The notes under the pieces: generated by a model
The model's database searches: none
Told to the model about the DNA's origin: nothing
The model's input: only the letters and a program-made list of their open reading frames with translations
Position numbers and translations under genes: made by a program
In this document: one piece after another, positions 1 to 5,930 of the stretch
Layout: each line of letters starts with the position of its first letter
Numbering within the stretch: position 1 is the first letter of the stretch
From: Deltaproteobacteria bacterium
Lineage (GTDB): Bacteria > Desulfobacterota > UBA8473
Direction: 5' to 3'
Length of the DNA stretch: 5,930 bases
NCBI GenBank assembly: GCA_030621455.1
Contig: JAUXHQ010000131.1
Span: 1-5,930, forward strand

Positions 1-30
1 GACTGAATTAGGTTTACAATAAAGAATTCA

Positions 31-58
31 CCATCCCGCCACATGGGAGGATGGTTTT
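31..58 (+). terminator. Probable intrinsic terminator of an upstream gene
   Basis: CCATCC (31-36) pairs with GGATGG (49-54). Two or three further G-C pairs continue inward around single-base bulges and close a loop of about four bases (ACAT). The stem is followed directly by TTTT (55-58). The T-tract is short, so termination may be partial. All three forward frames hit a stop within the first 22 bases (at 4-6, 9-11 and 20-22), so any upstream + strand gene ends before this hairpin. The hairpin therefore probably separates that gene from qmoABC. The upstream gene itself is outside the window. Confidence 0.6.
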
Positions 59-145
59 AGATAGATGGTGATTACCTGGTAGTTTGAGGATGTATAAATG
101 AGCATGTTCGATGAATAATATTCTACATTCTATGCAATGGGAGAC
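59..145 (+). promoter_or_regulatory. Leader of qmoA, presumed promoter region (no clear boxes)
   Basis: The stretch between the terminator-like hairpin and the qmoA ribosome binding site is AT-rich and contains no credible gene. A promoter is expected here if the upstream hairpin really ends transcription. Candidate -10 sequences are TATAAA (93-98) and TAATAT (116-121). Neither has a good -35 box 16-18 bases upstream; TTGAGG at 84-89 is badly spaced for both. The assignment rests on position, not on a recognised promoter. Confidence 0.25.
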
Positions 146-152
146 AAGGAGG
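146..152 (+). promoter_or_regulatory. Ribosome binding site of qmoA
   Basis: AAGGAGG, a full Shine-Dalgarno match, ends four bases before the ATG at 157. It fixes the start codon of qmoA. Confidence 0.9.
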
Positions 153-156
153 AAAC

Positions 157-1425
157 ATGGCGGATATTAACATTTCCGATGAAAAGCCCATACTCGTCAT
201 TGGAGGGGGTATGAGCGGCTTGACAACGGCCCTCGAGGCTGCGGAAGCAGGCGCTAAGGTCGTCCTCGTGGAGAAGGAGCCTTTTCTCGGTGGAAGGGTG
301 GCTAGGATCAACAAATACTACACCAAACTCTGTCCCCCGAGCTGTGGACTGGAGATTAACTTCAGGAGGATGAAGAAAAATCCCAATATCGAATGCCATA
401 CTCTGGCGGAGGTAGAATCGGTTTCCGGTGCGGAAGGGGATTACGACGTGTCCATTCGGGTGAACCCCAGGTATGTGAATGAAAATTGCACGGCCTGCGG
501 AAAGTGCGCAGAGGTATGTGCCACAGAGATCACGAATGACTTCAACCTCGGCATGAATAAGACGAAAGCCGCTTACCTTCCTCATTATATGGCATTCCCC
601 ATGAGGTATGTCCTCGCCCCTGAGATAATCGGAACGGATGACGCAAAGAGGTGTCTGGATGCGTGCGCATACGACGCCATTGACCTCGATATGCAACCGG
701 AGACTGTGAATGTAAAGGTCGGGTCCATAGTTGTGGCCACAGGCTGGGAACCTTATGACGCCGCAAAGATAGACAACATGGGATTCGGAACCTGCGAAAA
801 TGTGATAACCAATGTCATGATGGAGCGGCTGGCGGCTCCCAATGGGCCCACGGAAGGCAAAATATTGCGGCCATCCGATGGAAAAGAGGTGAAGAAGGTT
901 ATTTTCGCCCAGTGTGCGGGTTCGAGGGATGAGAACCATCTGCCGTATTGTTCCGGCGTATGCTGTCTCGCATCCCTGAAACAGGCCACGTATGTAAGAG
1001 ACCAATATCCTGAATCCGAGGCCACGATTTTTTATATAGATGTGAGGGCTCTCGGGAGGTATGAAGATTTCTATCAACAGGTGGAGAGTGATGAGAAGGT
1101 GTCCCTTATCAAGGGAAAGGTGGCAAAGGTAGAAGAAGACCCCGGTACCAAGGACCCCATAGTGGAGGTGGAAGACACGCTGTCAGGTGAGAAGATCAAG
1201 GCCCAGGCAGATCTCGTTGTTTTGGCGACGGGGATAGTCCCCAATACGCTGGGAAATAAGATCCCCGTGGACATAACCTGTGATGATTTCGGCTTTATGG
1301 TTTCTGATCCGGAGAAGCCGGGTGTATATGCAGCCGGATGCGCCAAGAGACCTACAGGGGTTGCAGACTCGGTTCAGGATGCAACGGGAGCAGCTCTTAA
1401 GGCCATTCAAAGTATAAGGAGGTAA
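157..1425 (+). CDS. qmoA: QmoA, HdrA-like FAD subunit of the quinone-interacting membrane-bound oxidoreductase
   Basis: This 422-residue soluble flavoprotein belongs to the QmoABC complex, which links the menaquinone pool to APS reductase in sulfate reducers. The start is set by AAGGAGG just upstream. An N-terminal Rossmann fold carries GGGMSG (16-21) with ribose-binding E39, then LGGRVA (44-49). Further FAD motifs are VVATG (192-196), LATG (356-359) and GVYAAGC (389-395). C59 and C63 sit in a CPPSC motif. A ferredoxin-like insertion holds C111, C114, C117 and C121, plus C166 and C170. C253, C265, C269 and C270 form the HdrA-type cysteine set (CAGSRD, then CSGVCC). There is no signal peptide or membrane segment, so it should be cytoplasmic and held by QmoC. 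Unlike full HdrA, it lacks the N-terminal cysteine domain and the C-terminal ferredoxin pair. The qmoB SD overlaps its stop codon. Family assignment is firm; cluster ligation is inferred from cysteine spacing. Confidence 0.95.
   Translation: MADINISDEKPILVIGGGMSGLTTALEAAEAGAKVVLVEKEPFLGGRVARINKYYTKLCPPSCGLEINFRRMKKNPNIECHTLAEVESVSGAEGDYDVSIRVNPRYVNENCTACGKCAEVCATEITNDFNLGMNKTKAAYLPHYMAFPMRYVLAPEIIGTDDAKRCLDACAYDAIDLDMQPETVNVKVGSIVVATGWEPYDAAKIDNMGFGTCENVITNVMMERLAAPNGPTEGKILRPSDGKEVKKVIFAQCAGSRDENHLPYCSGVCCLASLKQATYVRDQYPESEATIFYIDVRALGRYEDFYQQVESDEKVSLIKGKVAKVEEDPGTKDPIVEVEDTLSGEKIKAQADLVVLATGIVPNTLGNKIPVDITCDDFGFMVSDPEKPGVYAAGCAKRPTGVADSVQDATGAALKAIQSIRR
1416..1422 (+). promoter_or_regulatory. 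Ribosome binding site of qmoB, overlapping the qmoA end
   Basis: AAGGAGG lies within the last codons of qmoA, and the next base begins the qmoA stop TAA (1423-1425). The qmoB ATG follows at 1428. Ribosomes finishing qmoA stop on this site, which is typical of translational coupling between subunits made in equal amounts. Confidence 0.9.
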
Positions 1426-1427
1426 CC

Positions 1428-3665
1428 ATGGACAAAAAGATCGGGGTTTATATATGTAGTGGTTGTGGAATAGGCGAGGCCCTCGACATCGATGCCCTGG
1501 CCGAAGTGGCCACTTCCGAATACAGCATTCCCATATGCAAAAACCACCCTGCGTTGTGCGGGAAAGAAGGATCCGCCCTTATAGAAGGCGACATGAAAAA
1601 GGAAGGGGTGAATACCGTGGTCATTGCCGGGTGTTCGCCCAGGGAGAAGACCGAGGTCTTCTCATACGACCCTACTGCCATCCCCATGGAAAGGGTAAAT
1701 CTGAGGGAACACGTCATATGGTGCCACCCTCCGAATGATGAAGATACACAGATGCTTGCAGAAGACTACATGAGGATGGGACTTGTTAAGGCAGGAAAGA
1801 TGGAGCCTCTCGAACCGTTCAGTGAAGAGATAGACAGGACCGTTCTCGTGGTGGGTGGCGGAATAACGGGGATAACATCAGCACTCGATGCTGCAAAAGC
1901 AGGATCCGATGTTGTTCTGGTTGAGAAAGAGCAAGAGCTTGGCGGCTGGATGGCCAAGCTTTGGAAGGAGTATCCGAAAACGCCGCCTTATACGGATATA
2001 CAGGAGACAGGCATAGATTCCATGGTCAAGGAGGTGAAGTCCAACACAAAGATCAAGGTCTATACAGGCGCCAAGATAGAGAAGACAGAAGGCGCCCCCG
2101 GTATGTTTGATGTTACCATAAGCCAAAACGGAAGCTCCGATACAGTGCGGGTTGGGGCCATAGTGGAGGCTGCGGGCTGGCAGCCCTATGATGCCACAAA
2201 ACTCGAACACCTCGGTTTTGGGATATCTCCAAATGTAGTAACGAATGTCATGGTGGAGGAGATGGCATCGAATGGAAAGTTTGCCCGGCCCTCCGATGGG
2301 AAAGAGGCGAAGAGTGTGGTCTTTATCCAGTGCGCCGGGTCGAGGGATAAGGACCACTTGCCCTACTGCTCTTCTTATTGCTGTCTCACTTCACTTAAGC
2401 AGGCCAAATATATAAGAGACCACGATAGTGACGCAAAGGTCTACATCATTTATAAAGATATGAGAACCCTCGGTCAGAATGAGATCTTTTACAAGAAGGT
2501 ACAGGAAGATGATGGTATCTTTCTGACAAAGGGTGAGGTTGTGAGCGTGTCCGAAGATCCCGGAAATAACCTTGTCATAGATGTGGATAATACCCTCCTT
2601 GGAGAGAAGATCCAGGTGAACGCCGAGATGGTGGTCTTGGCGACGGGCATGGTCCCCTCGGTTGGCATAGAGGTGGAGGGTGCAACCGTCGAAGAACCCG
2701 AAGAAGGCGCTGAAGAGAAAAAGGAAGAAGAGGAAGCAGGGCCAACAGATATCATCATACCGTCCGACACCTTAAACCTAACCTACAGACAGGGTCCCGA
2801 ACTACCCGCGTTGAAGTACGGGTTTCCTGATTCGCACTATATATGCTTTCCTTATGAGACGCGAAGGACAGGCATCTATGCTGCCGGGTGCGGCAGACAG
2901 CCCATGGACAGCGCTGCGTGTATCGATGATGCGGCCGGAGCTACGCTCAAGGCCATACAGTGTGTTGAGCTGACGTCTCAGGGCAAGGCGCTACATCCAA
3001 GGTCCTGGGATATGAGTTATCCAGATCTATACATGTCGCGGTGTACTCAGTGTAAGAGGTGCACGGAAGAATGCCCGTTCGGCATGTATAATGAGGATGA
3101 GAAGGGCAACCCGCTACCGAACCCCACGAGGTGTCGAAGGTGCGGCATCTGCATGGGCTCATGCCCGGAGAGGATAATATCCTTCAAGGATTACTCCGTC
3201 GATATTATAGGCTCAATGGTAAAGGCCATAGAGGTGCCCGATGAAGATGAGGAAAAACCGAGGGTTGTAGCGTTCCTCTGTGAAAATGATGCCTATCCGT
3301 CAATGGATATAGTGGGTCGAAAACGTATTTCCTATAATCCTTACATAAGGGTAATCCCCCTAAGGTGTTTAGGGAACGTTAATCTCGTGTGGGTCGCAGA
3401 CGCCCTTTCAAAGGGTATAGATGGGATTCTCCTCATCGGGTGCAAGTACGGTGACGATTATCAGTGTCACTATATTAAGGGCAGCGAACTGGCGAATTAC
3501 AGGCTGGAAAAGGTAAAGGAGACCCTCGACAGGCTTGTGCTCGAGTCTGAGAGGGTGCGTGTCCTCGAATTGTCCATCGATGAATACGACAAGCTACCTG
3601 GGATTTTTGATGATTTCATGGAGACGATAGAAGAGGTTGGTCCAAACCCGTATAAGGGTTTCTAA
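1428..3665 (+). CDS. qmoB: QmoB, HdrA-MvhD-like FAD and iron-sulfur subunit of the Qmo complex
   Basis: This 745-residue cytoplasmic subunit has four parts. (1) An HdrA-type N-terminal domain with C10, C13, C37, C44 and C69 (AGCSPR, 67-72). (2) A thioredoxin-reductase-like FAD domain with GGGITG (143-148), E166, AAGW (248-251), the cysteine set C302, C314, C318, C319, LATG (404-407) and GIYAAGC (482-488). (3) Two ferredoxin motifs for [4Fe-4S] clusters: C539, C542, C545, C549 and C569, C572, C575, C579. (4) A MvhD-like C-terminal domain with C618, C647, C672 and C680, which in MvhD relatives bind a [2Fe-2S] cluster. It is a paralog of QmoA; the RPSDGKE block and the sequence after it are nearly the same in both. 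A Glu/Lys-rich stretch at about 415-438 looks like an inserted flexible linker. QmoB is a natural candidate for contact with APS reductase, but that is inference. The start is set by the overlapping SD. Confidence 0.95.
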   Translation: MDKKIGVYICSGCGIGEALDIDALAEVATSEYSIPICKNHPALCGKEGSALIEGDMKKEGVNTVVIAGCSPREKTEVFSYDPTAIPMERVNLREHVIWCHPPNDEDTQMLAEDYMRMGLVKAGKMEPLEPFSEEIDRTVLVVGGGITGITSALDAAKAGSDVVLVEKEQELGGWMAKLWKEYPKTPPYTDIQETGIDSMVKEVKSNTKIKVYTGAKIEKTEGAPGMFDVTISQNGSSDTVRVGAIVEAAGWQPYDATKLEHLGFGISPNVVTNVMVEEMASNGKFARPSDGKEAKSVVFIQCAGSRDKDHLPYCSSYCCLTSLKQAKYIRDHDSDAKVYIIYKDMRTLGQNEIFYKKVQEDDGIFLTKGEVVSVSEDPGNNLVIDVDNTLLGEKIQVNAEMVVLATGMVPSVGIEVEGATVEEPEEGAEEKKEEEEAGPTDIIIPSDTLNLTYRQGPELPALKYGFPDSHYICFPYETRRTGIYAAGCGRQPMDSAACIDDAAGATLKAIQCVELTSQGKALHPRSWDMSYPDLYMSRCTQCKRCTEECPFGMYNEDEKGNPLPNPTRCRRCGICMGSCPERIISFKDYSVDIIGSMVKAIEVPDEDEEKPRVVAFLCENDAYPSMDIVGRKRISYNPYIRVIPLRCLGNVNLVWVADALSKGIDGILLIGCKYGDDYQCHYIKGSELANYRLEKVKETLDRLVLESERVRVLELSIDEYDKLPGIFDDFMETIEEVGPNPYKGF

Positions 3666-3836
3666 GTGTAAACCGACGATACCTTACGGGGTCATAATTT
3701 GTCGCAATTTCGGAGAGTAATGAGCATGGAGTGCAAGGCGCGAGAGTGTATAATCGACTGTCTTACTGAAAGCTTGCACAACTCGGCATTTGGTGCTCGA
3801 AAAAGCGCAACTTATGGCAGTATAAGGTATCACTTA
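3663..3836. repeat. Imperfect long palindrome filling the qmoB-qmoC gap
   Basis: The two halves are imperfect inverted copies with several pairing blocks in nested order. They are TAAGTG 3663-3668 with 3831-3836; GATACCTTA 3678-3686 with 3823-3831; CATAA 3693-3697 with 3812-3816; TTG 3699-3701 with 3808-3810; CGC 3703-3705 with 3805-3807; TTTCG 3708-3712 with 3798-3802; GTGCAAG 3731-3737 with 3773-3779. The first two blocks share base 3831 and are separated on the left by about ten unpaired bases. The loop spans roughly 3738-3772. The outer arm starts on the qmoB stop codon and the right arm ends just before the qmoC SD. It could be a MITE-like or other intergenic palindromic repeat, or an RNA hairpin that affects processing and relative expression of qmoC. 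No coding potential is seen. Confidence 0.7.
3749..3754 (+). promoter_or_regulatory. Possible -10 box for qmoC inside the palindrome loop
   Basis: TATAAT matches the sigma70-type -10 consensus exactly and lies in the unpaired loop. The upstream -35 region is poor: TGGAGT at 3727-3732 with a 16-base spacer matches TTGACA at only three positions. A single hexamer like this is expected a few times by chance in a window of this size, so the call is tentative. Confidence 0.25.
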
Positions 3837-3840
3837 CATT

Positions 3841-3846
3841 GAGGTG
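3841..3846 (+). promoter_or_regulatory. Ribosome binding site that decides the qmoC start
   Basis: GAGGTG lies six bases before the ATG at 3853. An in-frame GTG at 3844 would overlap this site and would have no SD of its own, so the ATG at 3853 is the better start. Confidence 0.8.
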
Positions 3847-3852
3847 AAAAAA

Positions 3853-4989
3853 ATGGCGGACAGACAGCTCATAGAACCTGACATGGATTTTGTCAAGAAG
3901 GTAGGTGACTTTGGCGGGGATACGCTGAAGAAGTGTTTTCAGTGCGCCACATGTTCTGTCGTGTGTAAGCTATCCCCTGAAAAGAATCCGTTCCCCAGAA
4001 AAGAGATGATATGGGCGGGCTGGGGGTTGAAGGACAGGCTGGTAACTGACCCGGATATATGGCTCTGCCATCAGTGCAACGATTGTTCTCAATATTGTCC
4101 AAGAGGGGCAAAACCAGGTGACGTTCTGGCTGCCGTCAGAAATTACAGTTTTATGCACTACGCCTTTCCGGGCATTCTCGGCAAGGCGCTAAGCGATTCA
4201 AAGTTTCTCCCCCTTCTCCTCGGCATCCCTGTGGTTATCCTCCTCTTTCTTATGGGGATTGCGGGCCATCTCAATATACCGCAGGGTGAGATCGTATTTG
4301 AGAAATTTGTCCCCCATTATATCGTTGACCCCCTCTTTATCACGGTCTCCATATTGATGGGCATATCGCTCATTGTAGGGGTCGCCAGGTTCTGGAACGG
4401 AATGAAGCATGGTGTCCATCCCAGTGTGTCTAAAAAACTGCCTGTAGGAGATTTCATAAAGCTACACGTGATTCCAACCCTCGTTGATATTTTTAAGCAC
4501 TCGAAATTCATGGAGTGCGACAGGAATCGATGGCGGTACATTGCCCACCTGCTTATCTTTTATTCGTTCATAGCTCTCGCAATAGTGACGGGGATTGTAT
4601 TTCTGGGCATATACTTTCTCGGATTTGAACACATGCTTCCCCTTGCCCAGTGGAACCCAGTAAAACTCCTGGCAAATGCGGGCGCTATTGCTCTATTCGT
4701 GGGCTGCACCATCATCATTTCCAACAGACTCAAGGAGGAAGAAGAGAAGAGCAAAAGCACATACTTTGACTGGGTATTCATAATGGTGGTCTATTTCATA
4801 GCTATCTCAGGGATACTCACCGAACTCACCAGGTTGGCCCATCTGGCCGGGCTGGCCTACTCGTTATATTTTGTTCACCTTGTCCTGGTATTTTATCTCC
4901 TGGCCTACCTGCCGTTCTCCAAATTTGCTCACATGATTTATCGAACAGTGGCCCTGGTCTATTCGAGCTATTCCGGGAGAGAAGGTTAA
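3853..4989 (+). CDS. qmoC: QmoC, membrane subunit of the Qmo complex (HdrC-HdrE-like fusion)
   Basis: This 378-residue protein is the quinone-reacting membrane anchor of QmoABC. Its N-terminal HdrC-like domain has two [4Fe-4S] motifs: C28, C31, C34, C38 and C72, C75, C78, C82 (the last in CPRG). The rest is an HdrE/NarI-type cytochrome b domain with about six hydrophobic helices near 119-138, 161-180, 229-255, 270-290, 304-325 and 335-355. Candidate heme b ligands are H232, H330, H342 and H360; which of them bind heme is not provable from one sequence. Electrons are expected to pass between menaquinol, the hemes and the Fe-S clusters toward QmoA and QmoB. The in-frame GTG at 3844 would add only three residues and lies inside the SD, so it was not chosen. 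The N-terminus has no signal peptide, as expected for a cytoplasmic Fe-S domain. The gene is separated from qmoB by 187 bases holding a palindrome, whereas qmoA and qmoB nearly touch. Confidence 0.95.
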   Translation: MADRQLIEPDMDFVKKVGDFGGDTLKKCFQCATCSVVCKLSPEKNPFPRKEMIWAGWGLKDRLVTDPDIWLCHQCNDCSQYCPRGAKPGDVLAAVRNYSFMHYAFPGILGKALSDSKFLPLLLGIPVVILLFLMGIAGHLNIPQGEIVFEKFVPHYIVDPLFITVSILMGISLIVGVARFWNGMKHGVHPSVSKKLPVGDFIKLHVIPTLVDIFKHSKFMECDRNRWRYIAHLLIFYSFIALAIVTGIVFLGIYFLGFEHMLPLAQWNPVKLLANAGAIALFVGCTIIISNRLKEEEEKSKSTYFDWVFIMVVYFIAISGILTELTRLAHLAGLAYSLYFVHLVLVFYLLAYLPFSKFAHMIYRTVALVYSSYSGREG

Positions 4990-5068
4990 AGAAGGATAAG
5001 AGGGAAAGCAAAAAACAAATAGAAAAGTAAGGTCTTGAATAATAATTTTTAACAACGAAGTGTAGAAA
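4990..5068. other. AT-rich spacer between qmoC and sat
   Basis: This A-rich intergenic stretch has no gene, no convincing hairpin with a T-run and no clear promoter. TTGAAT (5035-5040) followed by TGTAGA (5061-5066) is too widely spaced, at 20 bases, to call. With no visible terminator, sat is most simply read as part of the qmo transcript, although a separate promoter cannot be excluded. Confidence 0.5.
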
Positions 5069-5075
5069 AAGGAGG
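5069..5075 (+). promoter_or_regulatory. Ribosome binding site of sat
   Basis: AAGGAGG, a full Shine-Dalgarno match, ends six bases before the ATG at 5082 and fixes the sat start. Confidence 0.85.
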
Positions 5076-5081
5076 AGTGTG

Positions 5082-5930
5082 ATGATTAAGCCGTTCGGAT
5101 CCGACAAACTAAACCCGTTGTATGTTGCTGATGATGCAAAACGCGAAGCGCTGATCAAGGAGGCTGAAGGATTACCGTCTGTAATAATGTCTTCCGCTGC
5201 GGCCGGAAACGCCGTTATGTTGGGTTCCGGTTACTTTAACCCCCTGACGGGATACATGAACCTCGCCGATTCCAAAAGCGTTGCCGAGAAGATGCAGACC
5301 ACTTCCGGTTTGCTCTGGCCGGCGCCTATCGTGAATGTACTAAAAGATGTATCCGCTATCAAAGGCGCCAAACGCATTGCCCTTCGTGATCCCAATGTTG
5401 AAGGGAACCCGGTTTTGGCCATCCAGGACGTGGAAGCTATCGAAGAGGCGAGCGCAGATGATATGAAGATGATGACAGAGAAGGTTTTCCTTACCACGGA
5501 TGAGAATCATCCCGGGGTTGCAGCCTTCAATTCAGTTGGCAATTTTTTCGTTTCCGGTCCTATCCAGGTATTGAGCTATTCTTATTTTAAGACTGACTTC
5601 CCCGAGACATTTAATACCGCCGTAGAACTCCGGGACCACATTGAGAAGCATGGGTGGAAAGAGGTTTGTGCCTTCCAGACCCGTAACCCGATGCACAGGG
5701 CACATGAAGAGCTGGTCAAGATGGCCATGAAGGAGTATAATGCGGATGGCGCTATCATTCACATGCTGCTTGGGAAACTGAAACCGGGTGACATCCCTGC
5801 CGATGTTCGGGATGCCGCTATACGAAAGATGGCGGAACTCTACTTTGAGCCCAATTCACTGGAGATATCGGGCTACGGTTTTGACATGCTGTACGCAGGT
5901 CCCCGCGAGGCTGTGCTACACGCAATATTC
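5082..5930 (+). CDS. sat: Sulfate adenylyltransferase (ATP sulfurylase), dissimilatory type, 3' end outside the window
   Basis: Sat catalyses ATP + sulfate to APS + pyrophosphate, the cytoplasmic activation step before APS reductase. The first 283 codons are present and the frame stays open to the window edge. Full-length bacterial enzymes of this family have roughly 400 residues or slightly more, so about two thirds is seen. The N-terminal part (to about residue 170) matches the PUA-like sulfurylase domain and includes GSGYFNPLTGYM. The catalytic domain shows QTRNPMHRAHE (199-209), which holds the QxRN sulfate/ATP motif and the HxxH pair H205 and H208, and then the conserved LLGKLKPGDIP and YAGPREAVLHA (GPREA at 273-277). 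This is the homo-oligomeric Sat/Met3 type, not the CysDN type. Its place 92 bases after qmoC on the same strand suggests co-expression with qmoABC. No frame damage is seen. Confidence 0.95.
   Translation, partial: MIKPFGSDKLNPLYVADDAKREALIKEAEGLPSVIMSSAAAGNAVMLGSGYFNPLTGYMNLADSKSVAEKMQTTSGLLWPAPIVNVLKDVSAIKGAKRIALRDPNVEGNPVLAIQDVEAIEEASADDMKMMTEKVFLTTDENHPGVAAFNSVGNFFVSGPIQVLSYSYFKTDFPETFNTAVELRDHIEKHGWKEVCAFQTRNPMHRAHEELVKMAMKEYNADGAIIHMLLGKLKPGDIPADVRDAAIRKMAELYFEPNSLEISGYGFDMLYAGPREAVLHAIF

Noticed and set aside
98..118. Six-codon upstream frame (MSMFDE) in the qmoA leader with GAGG eight bases before its ATG
   Set aside because: It is too short to support, has no regulatory codon run and shows no attenuator-like hairpins after it. 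Most likely chance.
130..1077. Long open frame on the minus strand opposite qmoA (315 codons)
   Set aside because: It is antisense to a gene with clear motifs. Its translation shows no recognisable domain, and no convincing ribosome binding site was noted. It is a codon-bias shadow.
1463..1738. Open frame of 91 codons on the + strand inside qmoB, in another frame
   Set aside because: It overlaps the conserved N-terminal domain of QmoB, is rich in Arg/Gly/His as expected from frame-shifted reading, and shows no family features.
1878..2357. Minus-strand open frame of 159 codons opposite qmoB
   Set aside because: It lies opposite the conserved FAD domain of QmoB and has no motifs. It is treated as a shadow.
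3844..3852. GTG start for qmoC that would add three residues (MKK)
   Set aside because: The GTG lies within the GAGGTG ribosome binding site itself, and the ATG at 3853 has proper spacing.
5035..5066. Possible promoter for sat (TTGAAT, then TGTAGA)
   Set aside because: The spacer is 20 bases and both boxes are poor; A/T-rich spacers yield such matches easily.
1..5930. CRISPR array, tRNA, rRNA, insertion sequence or defence genes
   Set aside because: No regularly spaced repeats, no transposase or recombinase frame and no recognisable RNA gene were seen. All long frames are explained by qmoABC and sat.

Overview
This window carries the electron-delivery module of dissimilatory sulfate reduction. 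It holds a complete qmoA-qmoB-qmoC set, followed by the first roughly two thirds of sat (sulfate adenylyltransferase), all on the + strand. The gene content points to an anaerobic sulfate-reducing bacterium, most likely a member of the Desulfobacterota (former Deltaproteobacteria). Base composition is close to half GC, and every gene has a strong Shine-Dalgarno (SD) site. Finer taxonomy cannot be read from the sequence alone.

Layout. Positions 1-156 hold no gene. They contain a terminator-like hairpin (31-58) that probably closes an upstream transcript, then an AT-rich leader and the qmoA ribosome binding site. qmoA (157-1425) and qmoB (1428-3665) are coupled: the qmoB SD overlaps the qmoA stop codon. 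A gap of 187 bases follows before qmoC (3853-4989). That gap is almost entirely filled by an imperfect palindrome (3663-3836) with a consensus-like TATAAT in its loop. A 92-base AT-rich spacer precedes sat (5082 to the window end, truncated).

How the genes work together. Sat activates sulfate to adenosine-5'-phosphosulfate (APS) in the cytoplasm. APS reductase (AprAB, not in this window) reduces APS to sulfite. QmoABC is the membrane-bound partner that connects the quinone pool to that reduction. QmoC carries electrons between menaquinol, its b hemes and its Fe-S clusters. QmoA and QmoB are soluble FAD proteins related to heterodisulfide reductase HdrA and face the cytoplasm.

I do not see a new biological system. 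The genes belong to a well-known pathway. The points most worth a second look are the palindromic element between qmoB and qmoC, the way HdrA-type domains are divided between QmoA and QmoB, an acidic insertion in QmoB, and the placement of sat directly after qmoC behind an upstream terminator.
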